A stretch of DNA of 64,000 nt from Actinoplanes xinjiangensis (lineage in GTDB: Bacteria > Actinomycetota > Actinomycetes > Mycobacteriales > Micromonosporaceae), in NCBI RefSeq assembly GCF_003148685.1, contig NZ_QGGR01000026.1:58012-122011 (forward strand), read 5' to 3'. A program made the translations under genes and the position numbers. Shown here piece after piece: positions 24,930 to 32,945 of this stretch. The notes under the pieces were generated by a model. It had not been told where the DNA came from and did no database searches. It saw nothing but the letters and a program-made list of their open reading frames with translations. Position 1 is the stretch's first letter, and every line of letters starts with the position of its first letter.

Positions 24930-24996
24930 CGGGAAAGCCTAGCGCTCAGCGGCCGCGGGCCAGGGACGCGGCCCACCGGGTGGCGCCGACGGGAGG

Positions 24997-25473
24997 TCAG
25001 TGGTCGCCGCCTCTGATCTGGTCCACCGTGTGGACGAGCAGGGGGCCGAGCACGGCGAGCCCGTCCTTGGCGCCGCCGGTCGAGCCGGGCAGGTTGACGA
25101 TCAGGGTGCGGCCGGCGACTCCGGCGAGTCCGCGGGACAGTGCGGCTGCCGGCACCCGGTCACGGCTGTGGGCGCGGATCGCCTCAGCGATGCCGGGGAT
25201 CTCGAAGTCGAGCAGCCCACGGGTCGCCTCGGGGGTGCGGTCGGTCGGGGTGACCCCGGTTCCGCCGCTGGTCAGGACCACGTCGACACCGTCGGCGACG
25301 GCGGCGCGCAGGGCTGCGGCGACAGGTTCCCCGTCGGGTACGACGACCGGCGCCTCGTCCACATCGCAGCCGAGTTCGCGGAGGCCGGCGACCAGGCGGG
25401 GCCCGCTCGTGTCGGCGTAGACACCGGCGGCGGCCCGGTTCGAGGCGACGACGACTCGGGCCCGGATGGTCAC
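24997..25473 (-). CDS. mogA: Molybdopterin adenylyltransferase (MogA/MoaB family)
   Basis: A 158-residue protein that adenylylates molybdopterin before metal insertion. It contains VLTSGGTGVTPTDRTPEATRGLLDFEIPG, the MPT-binding TSGGTG and D-x-TPE motifs, and IVNLPGSTGGAKDGL near the C-terminus. ATG 25473 overlaps the moaC stop as ATGA. Confidence 0.92.
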   Translation of the reverse strand: MTIRARVVVASNRAAAGVYADTSGPRLVAGLRELGCDVDEAPVVVPDGEPVAAALRAAVADGVDVVLTSGGTGVTPTDRTPEATRGLLDFEIPGIAEAIRAHSRDRVPAAALSRGLAGVAGRTLIVNLPGSTGGAKDGLAVLGPLLVHTVDQIRGGDH

Positions 25474-25961
25474 GGCCGGTCCTCCGGGCGTACCCAGTCT
25501 CCGGTCTTGCCGCCTTCCTTGCGCAGCACCCGGATGCCTTCCAGGCTGGCCGCGGGGTCGACCGCCTTGATCATGTCGATCATCGCGAGGCCGGCCGTGG
25601 CGACGGCGGTGAGGGCCTCCATCTCGACGCCGGTCCGGTCGGCGGTCTTGGTGGTGGCGGTGATCTCGACGGTGTCGGCGGTGAGGTCCAGCTCGACCTT
25701 GACCCCGTGCAGCCCGATCGGGTGACAGAGCGGAATGAGGTCGGGGGTCCGCTTGGCTCCCATGATCCCGGCAAGCCGGGCGACCGCGAGGGCGTCGCCC
25801 TTGGGCAGGCCGTCGCGGCGCAGCAGGTCGACGACGTCAGCGGTGGTGTGGACGCGGCCGGCGGCGATGGCGCGGCGGTCGCTCACCGCCTTGGCGGACA
25901 CGTCGACCATGCGCGCGGCGCCGGTCTCGTCGACGTGAGTGAGCTGGCTTTCCTGGGGCAT
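25470..25961 (-). CDS. moaC: Cyclic pyranopterin monophosphate synthase MoaC
   Basis: A 163-residue enzyme for the second half of precursor Z formation, acting on the MoaA product. It has LTHVDETGAARMVDVSAKAV, KRTPDLIPLCHPIGL, TGVEMEALTAVATAGLAMIDMIKA and the catalytic Lys in LRKEGGKTGDW. It is the first gene of the operon. TAAGCT (25968-25973) lies 6 nt upstream of the ATG, so the message is leaderless. Confidence 0.94.
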   Translation of the reverse strand: MPQESQLTHVDETGAARMVDVSAKAVSDRRAIAAGRVHTTADVVDLLRRDGLPKGDALAVARLAGIMGAKRTPDLIPLCHPIGLHGVKVELDLTADTVEITATTKTADRTGVEMEALTAVATAGLAMIDMIKAVDPAASLEGIRVLRKEGGKTGDWVRPEDRP

Positions 25962-25967
25962 ACCGGG

Positions 25968-25973
25968 AGCTTA
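25968..25973 (-). promoter_or_regulatory. -10 element of the moaC operon
   Basis: TAAGCT on the minus strand, 6 nt from ATG 25961, with the same hexamer and nearly the same spacer as fdhD. Confidence 0.5.
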
Positions 25974-26060
25974 GTTCGCAACGCTGCCGCATTCGCTTCA
26001 TACTCCGTCCACACTGCTCAGCGATGCTGCGGCCGGGTTGGGAAATAGAATTGTCGCGGC

Positions 26061-26153
26061 CTGAATGACGCGATTCTCATTGCGATGAGTTCCCATTCAG
26101 AAACTGTCCGTAACGGCACCTCGTCCTATTGTCGCATTCTGCGCATAGCGACA
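26061..26153 (+). promoter_or_regulatory. Structured AT-rich leader upstream of the GGDEF-EAL gene
   Basis: This stretch is clearly richer in A+T than the flanks. It holds nested inverted repeats: CTGAATG (26061-26067) with CATTCAG (26094-26100), inside which CTCAT-TGCG-ATGAG (26076-26089) forms a hairpin; and TGTCGC (26130-26135) with GCGACA (26148-26153). They could be a folded 5' UTR or protein sites. No known riboswitch consensus was recognised. Confidence 0.45.
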
Positions 26154-26233
26154 CGATCCACTGGAATCAGACACCTATCTGGATCTAAATTCTCTCCTGT
26201 CAGGACGAGCTAGGACAAAAGGGAGGGAACGCC

Positions 26234-26260
26234 ATGCGCGACAACAAAGAGTGGGGCTGA
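26234..26260 (+). CDS. Possible 8-codon upstream ORF (MRDNKEWG)
   Basis: ATG 26234 to TGA 26258-26260, with a strong GGGAGGG ribosome site (26221-26227) 6 nt upstream. It ends 60 nt before ATG 26321 of the GGDEF-EAL gene. A ribosome site this good for a non-genic triplet is unusual, so a leader peptide is possible; nothing shows that it is translated. Confidence 0.35.
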   Translation: MRDNKEWG

Positions 26261-26320
26261 AACCGGTACTTTGTGCCTGGAGCGACGACCCGATCGCACT
26301 CGGCGACGACGAAGGACCGC

Positions 26321-28813
26321 ATGTCTTTGCAACGCAGCGACGACAACGTGACCGATCAGCGGCTCCGGCTGCTCGTCGGTCTCGTCGTCGTGCTGGGGCT
26401 CGGCACCGTGGCGGGATTCGCGACATACGCCCTGCGTTACCCCGAACCGCTGCCGCACCCACTGGCTCTCCTCGGCCTCTGCGCCGCCCTGATGATCGCC
26501 AACCGGGTGAAGGTCCTGGTCCGGGTCAAGGCCAGCACCGACGCGACGACCTGGGGTGAGATCCCGGTCCTGGTCGGCCTGACGCTGCTACCGGCACCAT
26601 GGGTGGTCTTCTGCGCCGTCGTCGCGATGACCCTGCTCCGCTGCCTGAACAGCCTCGGCCTCCAGAAATCCGTCTTCGGAGTGGCCAAGGAGGCCCTGAC
26701 GACGGGCTCGGCGGCCGCCGTCTTCCTCGCCTTCGGCGTACGACCGGATCTGACCGGCCCGCCCTTCCCCGTCCTGCCCATCGTGGTGGCACTCATCACC
26801 TTCGTGGTGGTCGATCACCTGGTGTTCGTGCCGGTGCTGGTCACCGCCACCGGCAACGGCGTGCGCGAGGTCGCACTGCGCAACTGGGCCGGGGACATCA
26901 TCTGCATGATCGGCGAGCTGGTCACCGCCCTGCTGGTCGTCGGCGTCCTGGCCACCGGCACCAATCCACTGCTCCTGCTGGTCGTCCCGCTCGTTGTGCT
27001 GTGCATGCACCTGTGGCAGTCCCGCAGCGTCCGCACCCGCGAGGAACGCGAATCCTGGCAGCGCCTCGCCAAGGCCACCGACGAGCTCAACGCCGTCGAC
27101 CTCACCCAGGTCCTGCACTCGGCGACCACCCGGGCGGCGCAGATCTTCTCGGCCGCCGAGTCCGCGATCGACCTGGCCGGACGGACGGTTCGCGCGACCG
27201 CGTCCCAGGTCCTCGTCGACGGCCCGCGCCCGGTGAGCGGTGTCACACCACCGGACGAGACATCGGTCGACCTGGTCGCCCACGACGGCAGTGTCCGGGT
27301 CGGGGTGCTGCGCCTGCGATTCGGCGGGACGGTCCGGCTCACCGAGGTCGAGCAGTACAAACTGCGGACGTTCGCGTCGGCGGTGTGCACGGCCATCCGG
27401 AACGCGCAGGCGTACGCCGAACTCGCCCGCATCGCCGCCGAGAACGCGCATGCCGCCACCCACGACCCGCTGACCGGCCTGGCCAACCGCCGCCGGCTGT
27501 ACGAGTGCGCCGAGCAGGTGTTCCGTTCGTCCGCCCAGGGCCTGTTCGCGCTGCTGCTGATCGACCTGAACCACTTCAAGGAGGTCAACGACACGCTCGG
27601 GCATGCCGCCGGTGACCAGGTGCTGCGGGAGGTGGCGGCCCGCCTGCGGGACTCGGCCGAACCCGGCGACCTGGTGGCCCGGCTCGGCGGCGACGAGTTC
27701 GCGGTGCTGTTGACCGGCCTGCCCACGCCCGCGCTGGCCGGGCACCGGGCGACCGGGATGCTCGCCACCCTCGACGCGATCATCGAGGTCGAGGGCATGC
27801 GATTGACCGTCGAGGCGGCCGGCGGCATCGCCCTGGCAGCCGGCACCGGCAGTGTCGAGGAACTGATGCGACGCGCCGACATCGCCATGTACCAGGCGAA
27901 ACGTGCCGGCGAGCAGATCGTCGTCTACGCGCACGCCCGCGACACCGCCGATCTGGAACGGCTGATGCTCACCGGCGAACTCCGGCGGGCCGTCGCCCAG
28001 CACGAGTTCATCGTCGACTTCCAGCCGATCGTCGACCTGGGCACCGGCGAGGTCCTGGCGGCCGAGGCCCTGGCCCGCTGGCACCACCCCGACCAGGGCA
28101 GCCTCAGCCCGGTCCGGTTCCTGGAGACGGTCGAGCGGTCCGGCCAGCTGCCGGCGTTCGCCGACGCCGTTCTCGAGCAGTCGCTGATCGCCCGGCAGAG
28201 CTGGCGGGACGCCGGGTTCGACCTGCCGATCGCGGTCAACGTCTCACCACGCAGCCTGCTCGACCCGAGCTTCCCCGGCGCGGTACTGGCGCGGCTCGCC
28301 CGCCACGACGCACCCGCCGACCGGCTGGTGCTGGAACTCACCGAGACCCTCACCGTCAGCCAATTGGACGTGGTCGAACGCGCCCTGGCCGAGCTGCGCA
28401 ACGCCGGCGTCCGGCTGGCGATCGACGACTTCGGCACGGGCGTCTCGTCGTTGTCGGTGCTGTCCCGCATCCCGGTGCACCAGCTCAAGATCGATCGTGA
28501 GTTCGTGGCCGGGGTGGAGACCACCGCCGAGGCCGCCGCGGTCGTGCGGACCACCGTCGACCTGGCTCGCAACCTGCACCTGACGGTGGTGGCCGAGGGC
28601 GTGGAGAGCGAGCCGCAACGGCGTGCACTCTGGGCTCTCGGCTGCGTGGCGGGTCAGGGGCACCTGTTCGCCCGGCCGTACTCGGCGGCACGTTTCCTCG
28701 GCATGCTGCAACGCGGGTCCGGCGGCCGGCCGGGCATGCTGGCGGCGGCCCTGCACGACGAGGGTTCGGTGGTGCGCCTACCTGTGCGCCGTCTGCCAAA
28801 CTTGCCCGCGTGA
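26321..28813 (+). CDS. Membrane-bound GGDEF-EAL cyclic di-GMP protein
   Basis: An 830-residue protein. About six N-terminal helices form a membrane sensor (to residue ~235), followed by a GAF-like region, a GGDEF domain (DPLTGLANRRRL, DLNHFKEVNDTLGHAAGD, RLGGDEFAVLL intact) and an EAL domain (AAEALARWHHP, NVSPRSLL, LELTET, AIDDFGTG, LKIDREFV, VAEGVES intact). Both synthesis and hydrolysis of c-di-GMP are possible. No RxxD I-site is evident before GGDEF. ATG 26321 is chosen because AAGGA lies 8-9 nt upstream. Its stop overlaps the next gene (GTGA). Confidence 0.9.
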   Translation: MSLQRSDDNVTDQRLRLLVGLVVVLGLGTVAGFATYALRYPEPLPHPLALLGLCAALMIANRVKVLVRVKASTDATTWGEIPVLVGLTLLPAPWVVFCAVVAMTLLRCLNSLGLQKSVFGVAKEALTTGSAAAVFLAFGVRPDLTGPPFPVLPIVVALITFVVVDHLVFVPVLVTATGNGVREVALRNWAGDIICMIGELVTALLVVGVLATGTNPLLLLVVPLVVLCMHLWQSRSVRTREERESWQRLAKATDELNAVDLTQVLHSATTRAAQIFSAAESAIDLAGRTVRATASQVLVDGPRPVSGVTPPDETSVDLVAHDGSVRVGVLRLRFGGTVRLTEVEQYKLRTFASAVCTAIRNAQAYAELARIAAENAHAATHDPLTGLANRRRLYECAEQVFRSSAQGLFALLLIDLNHFKEVNDTLGHAAGDQVLREVAARLRDSAEPGDLVARLGGDEFAVLLTGLPTPALAGHRATGMLATLDAIIEVEGMRLTVEAAGGIALAAGTGSVEELMRRADIAMYQAKRAGEQIVVYAHARDTADLERLMLTGELRRAVAQHEFIVDFQPIVDLGTGEVLAAEALARWHHPDQGSLSPVRFLETVERSGQLPAFADAVLEQSLIARQSWRDAGFDLPIAVNVSPRSLLDPSFPGAVLARLARHDAPADRLVLELTETLTVSQLDVVERALAELRNAGVRLAIDDFGTGVSSLSVLSRIPVHQLKIDREFVAGVETTAEAAAVVRTTVDLARNLHLTVVAEGVESEPQRRALWALGCVAGQGHLFARPYSAARFLGMLQRGSGGRPGMLAAALHDEGSVVRLPVRRLPNLPA

Positions 28814-30105
28814 CCAAGAAGCTGGACCTGGCCCTCTACGCCCTCTCCGCGGTCTTCGCGCTGGTCACCGCTCTGACCTCGACCCTGCTGCCACATCGCG
28901 CGTGGGGGGCGGTGGCGGCCTGGGGCTATCTGACCGCCGCGCTGCTGGTCTACCTGGTCCAGCGCCGGGACCTGCTCGCCTGGGCGACCTGGGGGGCGGT
29001 GGCGCTGCTGCCGCTCGTGATCCAGTCGGTGCAGCGGGCCGGTGGGCGCACCGATCGGGCCCAGGAGGAGGTGCTCGTCGTCGAGCACATGGGCGAGTCG
29101 TTGCTGCACAGCGGCACGCCCTACCTGAGCCGTACCGAGATCGCCGCGATCCCGCTCGACGAGCGCCTTCTCGGCTATCGCCCTTATCAGCCCGGAATGT
29201 CGCTCTTCGGTGTCCCCCGCGCCCTTGCGGGCGACCACTGGTTCACCGACGCCAGGATCTGGTTCGCGATCATGACGCTGGTCACGCTCGGCGCGGCCGT
29301 CACCCTGGTCCGGTCGCTTCCCACCCCTTCAGCTGTACGACCTACGCGCTCGCCGTTCAAGCTGCTCCGCTCGACCGCCCCCGTATCCCAGGCCCCGGCC
29401 CCCGAGGCATCCGGTCCGGTCGCGCCCGTCTCGCCTGCCCTGGTCCGGGCGATTCAGGCGGCCACCGTCCTGCCGGTGACCGCACTGACGCTGGCGACCG
29501 GTGGCGACGACATCCCCGTCCTGGCCCTGTGTCTGCTGGCCCTGGCCCTGGCCGCGACCGGCCGTCCCGGCTGGTCCGGGCTGGCCGTCGGCGCCGCGGC
29601 CGCCTGCAAACTCTTCGCCCTGCCGGTCGTCGCCGTCCTGGTCGTCCACGCGGTGGCCACCGGAACGTGGCGCCGCCTGCTCCCCGGCGCCCTGGGCCTG
29701 CCGTTGCTCGCCCTGCTGCCACCGCTGCTCGTCGATGCGGACGCCCTGATCGAGAACGTCCTCCGCTTCCCCCTCGGACACGGTCTGGTCACCAGCCCCG
29801 CCCGGTCCCCGTTCCCCGGCTACCTGATCTCCCAGTCCCTACCCGGCGGCCGCTACATCGCCGTCGGCCTGCTCGTCTCCGCCGCCGCCGTGATCGGATT
29901 CCTGCTGCTGCGCCGCCCGCCACGGACCGCCTACTCCGCCGCCCTCTTCTGCGGATACGGGCTTCTCACCGCCATCCTGTTGATGCCGACGACACGTTTC
30001 GGTTACCTCCTCTACCCGGTTGCTTTGCTGCTCTTTGCACCAGTACTCAGCAAGGACACAGGTTCTTCGGCCCCACGGCATGACACGGCCTTGTACCGTC
30101 ATTGA
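28810..30105 (+). CDS. GT87/DUF2029-like polytopic membrane protein
   Basis: A 431-residue membrane protein with about ten hydrophobic segments. GSLLHSGTPY-type sequence (GESLLHSGTPYLSRTEIAAIP) and YRPYQPGMSLFGVPRAL resemble DUF2029 membrane transferases; AAACKLFALPVVAVLV carries the K-x-x-x-P helix typical of the family. A hydrophilic Pro/Ala-rich loop (residues ~175-215) may be a lineage insertion. GTG 28810 overlaps the GGDEF-EAL stop, so the genes are co-translated. A link between c-di-GMP and envelope glycan synthesis is only suggested. Confidence 0.7.
   Translation: MTKKLDLALYALSAVFALVTALTSTLLPHRAWGAVAAWGYLTAALLVYLVQRRDLLAWATWGAVALLPLVIQSVQRAGGRTDRAQEEVLVVEHMGESLLHSGTPYLSRTEIAAIPLDERLLGYRPYQPGMSLFGVPRALAGDHWFTDARIWFAIMTLVTLGAAVTLVRSLPTPSAVRPTRSPFKLLRSTAPVSQAPAPEASGPVAPVSPALVRAIQAATVLPVTALTLATGGDDIPVLALCLLALALAATGRPGWSGLAVGAAAACKLFALPVVAVLVVHAVATGTWRRLLPGALGLPLLALLPPLLVDADALIENVLRFPLGHGLVTSPARSPFPGYLISQSLPGGRYIAVGLLVSAAAVIGFLLLRRPPRTAYSAALFCGYGLLTAILLMPTTRFGYLLYPVALLLFAPVLSKDTGSSAPRHDTALYRH
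30094..30099 (+). promoter_or_regulatory. -10 element of the zinc-ribbon gene
   Basis: TACCGT, 7 nt upstream of ATG 30107, inside the 3' end of the preceding gene. Confidence 0.4.
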
Positions 30106-30106
30106 A

Positions 30107-30499
30107 ATGCATATGACGTGTCCCAAGTGCCACGGCGAGATGCGGGTCTACGAGCGCAGCGGCGTCACGATCGACCAGTGCGGCGAGTGCCGCGGCATCT
30201 TCCTCGACCGCGGCGAGCTGGAGAAGCTGTTCGCAGCCGAGGCCAACTACAACCGCCCCCCGTCCGGTGGACAGGTTCCGCCGCCGCCCGCCCCCCACGC
30301 CCCGGGGCAGCCGATGCACCAGCAGCCCGGTTACGCGGCCCCGCCGCCCCCGCCTCCCTACGGGGCTCCGGCGCCGCACGCCTACCCGCCCGCGCCCGCT
30401 CCGGCCTACGGTCACCACGGCCACTACCGGCGCCCCGCCGCCTACGGTCACCACGGCCACTACCGTCGTCGCAGCTTCCTGCACAACCTCTTCGACTGA
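30107..30499 (+). CDS. TFIIB-type zinc-ribbon protein with Pro/Tyr/His-rich tail
   Basis: A 130-residue protein. The first 45 residues form a zf-TFIIB-like ribbon (MTCPKCHGEMRVYERSGVTI, CGECRGIFLDRGELEKLF) with two Cys pairs. The rest is disordered, rich in Pro, Gly and Tyr, and contains two copies of AYGHHGHYRR. Function is unknown. ATG 30107 fits a leaderless mRNA; ATG 30113 is possible. Confidence 0.8.
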   Translation: MHMTCPKCHGEMRVYERSGVTIDQCGECRGIFLDRGELEKLFAAEANYNRPPSGGQVPPPPAPHAPGQPMHQQPGYAAPPPPPPYGAPAPHAYPPAPAPAYGHHGHYRRPAAYGHHGHYRRRSFLHNLFD

Positions 30500-31100
30500 C
30501 CTGAGCCGGCCGGCTCCGTCTCGCGGGCGTCCCGTCGGCGCTGCTGCTGCTTCCGGGCAGCGCGCCGTCGGCGTCCCTCCGGTACGCGCCGGTGGCTTAC
30601 CACTGCGCAGCGGTAGCTCGCCGGTGCGCAGTGGAGCCGTGCACCGTGGAGTCGTGCGCCGTGGCGCCGCGGGCGGTGCTTCGGCGGTGTGCGGCAGCTT
30701 GCCGGTGTTCGCCGCTTGGTCGGTGCCTCACTTGCGCTCGCGCGGTCGATTCGGCTGACCGGTTCAGCAGCGCTCTGCGGTGGGAAGCCGCCGGTGAGGA
30801 GTCAGGCGATCTCTGCCGCCCGCATGTCCGCGGGCGCCGGGATCGACCGTCTCCCCACCGGCGGCTTCCTGCATTCCCGTGACACCCCGGCGGCCCGATC
30901 TTCCGGCCGCGATGCATCCCGTGCCGGTCACAGCGCGATCTCCGCACGCTCAGTGAATTCAACCCCGCTGCCGACCGCTCGAAGCGGTGCGGCCACCGAT
31001 CCGACTCCGAGGGCGGGAACCAGCGGCTGACCCCCGCGGCTGGTGTGCCCCGACACGGCGGGGTCGGGTCACGCTCGGGTGATGTGGCACGGTGGGTGTC
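30500..31100. other. Gap of about 600 bp without a recognisable gene
   Basis: The first 230 bp are low complexity, with short repeats such as CCGTGCACCGTGGAGTCG and CGTGCGCCGTGG near 30640-30670. The remainder is unique but the reading frames on both strands have no family features. ACCAGC/GCTGGT arms near 31018-31043 could be a weak hairpin. CACGGT (31088-31093) is the probable -10 of the next gene. Confidence 0.55.
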
Positions 31101-31823
31101 GTGTCGGATGATCCTGTCGACCTCGCCGGTCGTCTCGTTCGGGAACGGTTCCCGCAAGCTCACGCGGCCTTCCTCGGTGGGAGTGCACCGACCGCCCGCC
31201 GGACACCGTGGTCCGATCTGGACATAGTGGTCGTGATGGACGGGGAGCCGGCGTCCTTCCGGGAGACCCTGCGTCATGACGGGCAGCTCGTCGAGTGGTT
31301 CGTGTACACGCCGTCCTCGCTTCGGCACTACTGGCGGCAGAACGTGTCGAACCGCCGCACCCCGCTGTTGCGCATGGTCGCCGAGGGTGTGCCCCTGATC
31401 GGTGCGGACGGCCCGGCGCTCGCCTATCGCGCCGAGGCCGCCGCGATACTCGACGCGGGACCTCCCGTACCGGCCGCCGACCAGGTCGCCTTCCAGCGTT
31501 ATCTGGTGACTGACCTCCTCGACGACCTACGGGGTTGTTCCGACCCGGTGGAGATCGCCTTCCTCGCCACCACTCTCGTCCTCGCCGTCTCGGATCTGCT
31601 TCTGCTGGCCGGCAACCGCTGGTCGGCACGCGGCAAGTGGCTTCCCCGCCGGCTGGCCGAGGTCGATCCGGATCTGCCGGGCCGGCTGATGGCGGCCCAG
31701 CGCGCCGTCCTCGCCGACGGCGACCGTGAGCCGCTGGTGGCGGCGGTGCTGGCCGTCCTGGACCGGGTCGGCGGCCCGCTTCAGGAGGGTTTCCGGCTGG
31801 CCGGTGAGGATCCGGGCAGATAA
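31101..31823 (+). CDS. Nucleotidyltransferase-domain protein
   Basis: A 240-residue protein with the minimal polymerase-beta-like nucleotidyltransferase core: FLGGSAPTARRTPWSDLDIVVV (GGS...SDLDI with both metal Asp) and VEWFVYTP. A helical C-terminal part follows. Related proteins include aminoglycoside adenylyltransferase-like and toxin-antitoxin nucleotidyltransferases, but no antitoxin neighbour is present. GTG 31101 is 7 nt after CACGGT; GTG 31092 is the longer alternative. Confidence 0.75.
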   Translation: MSDDPVDLAGRLVRERFPQAHAAFLGGSAPTARRTPWSDLDIVVVMDGEPASFRETLRHDGQLVEWFVYTPSSLRHYWRQNVSNRRTPLLRMVAEGVPLIGADGPALAYRAEAAAILDAGPPVPAADQVAFQRYLVTDLLDDLRGCSDPVEIAFLATTLVLAVSDLLLLAGNRWSARGKWLPRRLAEVDPDLPGRLMAAQRAVLADGDREPLVAAVLAVLDRVGGPLQEGFRLAGEDPGR

Positions 31824-31956
31824 TTTTCTGCCGCCCCGAGCTGGGCCTCGCGCACGCAGAGTCATGTCACCGTTCGAGGTAGCGCTCCACAGTGCTCGGT
31901 GGACCTGTGGAGATTCGCGAACTTCTCCGTACTGCTCGAATTGCGGAAGTGGTTTT

Positions 31957-32008
31957 GCTCACTCTAGGTAGTCACAAATCGGAGTCGCATCGTCACTGAA
32001 GAGTGAGC
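31957..32008. repeat. AT-rich inverted repeat upstream of the ybaB-like gene
   Basis: Perfect 8-bp arms GCTCACTC (31957-31964) and GAGTGAGC (32001-32008) enclose 36 nt, in a stretch much lower in GC than the genome. GTTGC and GCAAC arms follow at about 32047-32064. The gap 31824-32121 holds no other feature apart from a possible -10 TATTCT and the ribosome site. Confidence 0.45.
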
Positions 32009-32121
32009 TATTTCGATAAGTCTCTCTTTTCGTGTGCGTTACGAAGTTGCTGGAATACGCAACGTCGCCGATCTTGGGTATTCTCACGTCCGCCCCTGTC
32101 GCGGCGAACGGAGGAACAACC

Positions 32122-32460
32122 GTGACTGAAACTGCCGATCCTGCGGCCGACCCCAACCTGCGTACCGACCTCGAAGACGTCTACGGCCGATACGAGGAGC
32201 TTCGCTCCGGGGTGGACGAGCTCCAGCGCAGCGTCGCCACCATGCAGGTCAGCGCCGAGTCCGAGACCGGTGAGGTGCGGGCCACTGTGGACGCCGACGG
32301 CAGGCTCGTCGACCTGCGGATCGACCAGGACGCCTGCCGCGAGTGGCCGGTCGACACGCTCGCCCGCGTCATCGTGGAAACCGTCCAGCACGCGTCGGCA
32401 GGAAAATCCCGGCAGATCGAACAACTGGTCGCCCATCACCGGTCCACCGACGACGCCTGA
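32122..32460 (+). CDS. YbaB/EbfC-like nucleoid-associated protein
   Basis: A 112-residue protein, largely a long helix (LRTDLEDVYGRYEELRSGVDELQRSV) followed by a short strand region (GEVRATVDADGRLVDLRID), the layout of YbaB/EbfC DNA-binding proteins. Actinobacterial members of this type often accompany secretion loci, but none is seen here. GTG 32122 is supported by GGAGG at 32110-32114, 7 nt upstream. Confidence 0.75.
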   Translation: MTETADPAADPNLRTDLEDVYGRYEELRSGVDELQRSVATMQVSAESETGEVRATVDADGRLVDLRIDQDACREWPVDTLARVIVETVQHASAGKSRQIEQLVAHHRSTDDA

Positions 32461-32840
32461 CGCCCCGGAATACTGGAAAGAACGACACGGGACCGGAGCC
32501 ACCCCGATCCCCTACTTCAGGGGTTGCTGAAGCCCCACACATTCAGTTTCGCCCCGAAATACCGCATACCAGGACCGGTGATCCCACCCCACGGTCACCG
32601 ATCCACACTCCCCCCGCCGGGCCGCGGGTCCCACCGTCGACATCGCGCCCCGGCAATAGGCGCCGCCACGTGTTCTTCCCCGTAGCGGCTCTTTCCGGGC
32701 ATCAACCCCGACGCCCGCTGTGCCTTTTCGGAAACGTCCACGAATCATTCGTGCCCATTAATCTCACGCATATCCCGCTTCGTCGATGGAAGACGAGTCT
32801 GCGGTCGCTGGTTCGCGACAGCCGGCGATGGGGCAGTGGC
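32461..32840. other. Gap without a recognisable gene
   Basis: About 380 bp of moderately GC-rich sequence after the ybaB-like gene. A short CCCCT-acttc-AGGGG hairpin (about 32509-32523) could end its transcription. No ORF on either strand shows family features. Confidence 0.5.
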
Positions 32841-32923
32841 GCGTGAGCCGCCTTGTGGGCTCACGCTGCGGAGGCGTCGCGGGGTAGGCCCGCAACGGGC
32901 CGGGTGCGGTTGGGGACGCCTCC
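32841..32923 (-). terminator. Hairpin pair downstream of dnaB
   Basis: GCGTGAGCC (32841-32849) pairs with GGCTCACGC (32858-32866). Next to it GGAGGCGTC (32870-32878) pairs with GACGCCTCC (32915-32923) and encloses GGCCCG/CGGGCC (32887-32892, 32896-32901). Both lie just past the dnaB stop, between convergent genes, and probably end transcription from both sides. No T-run. Confidence 0.6.
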
Positions 32924-32945
32924 GAACGTACGAGATAGGGACTTT

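Noticed and set aside
26041..26232. Cyclic di-GMP (GEMM) riboswitch before the GGDEF-EAL gene
   Set aside because: None of the conserved GEMM core sequences could be found, so only an unassigned structured leader is reported.
26234..26320. GGDEF-EAL start at 26273
   Set aside because: The frame is open to 26273, but AAGGA before ATG 26321 and the start of hydrophobic sequence favour the later start.
30597..31328. 243-codon minus-strand ORF in the 30.5-31.1 kb gap
   Set aside because: Overlaps the nucleotidyltransferase gene in antisense and has the Arg/Ser-rich composition of a shadow ORF.
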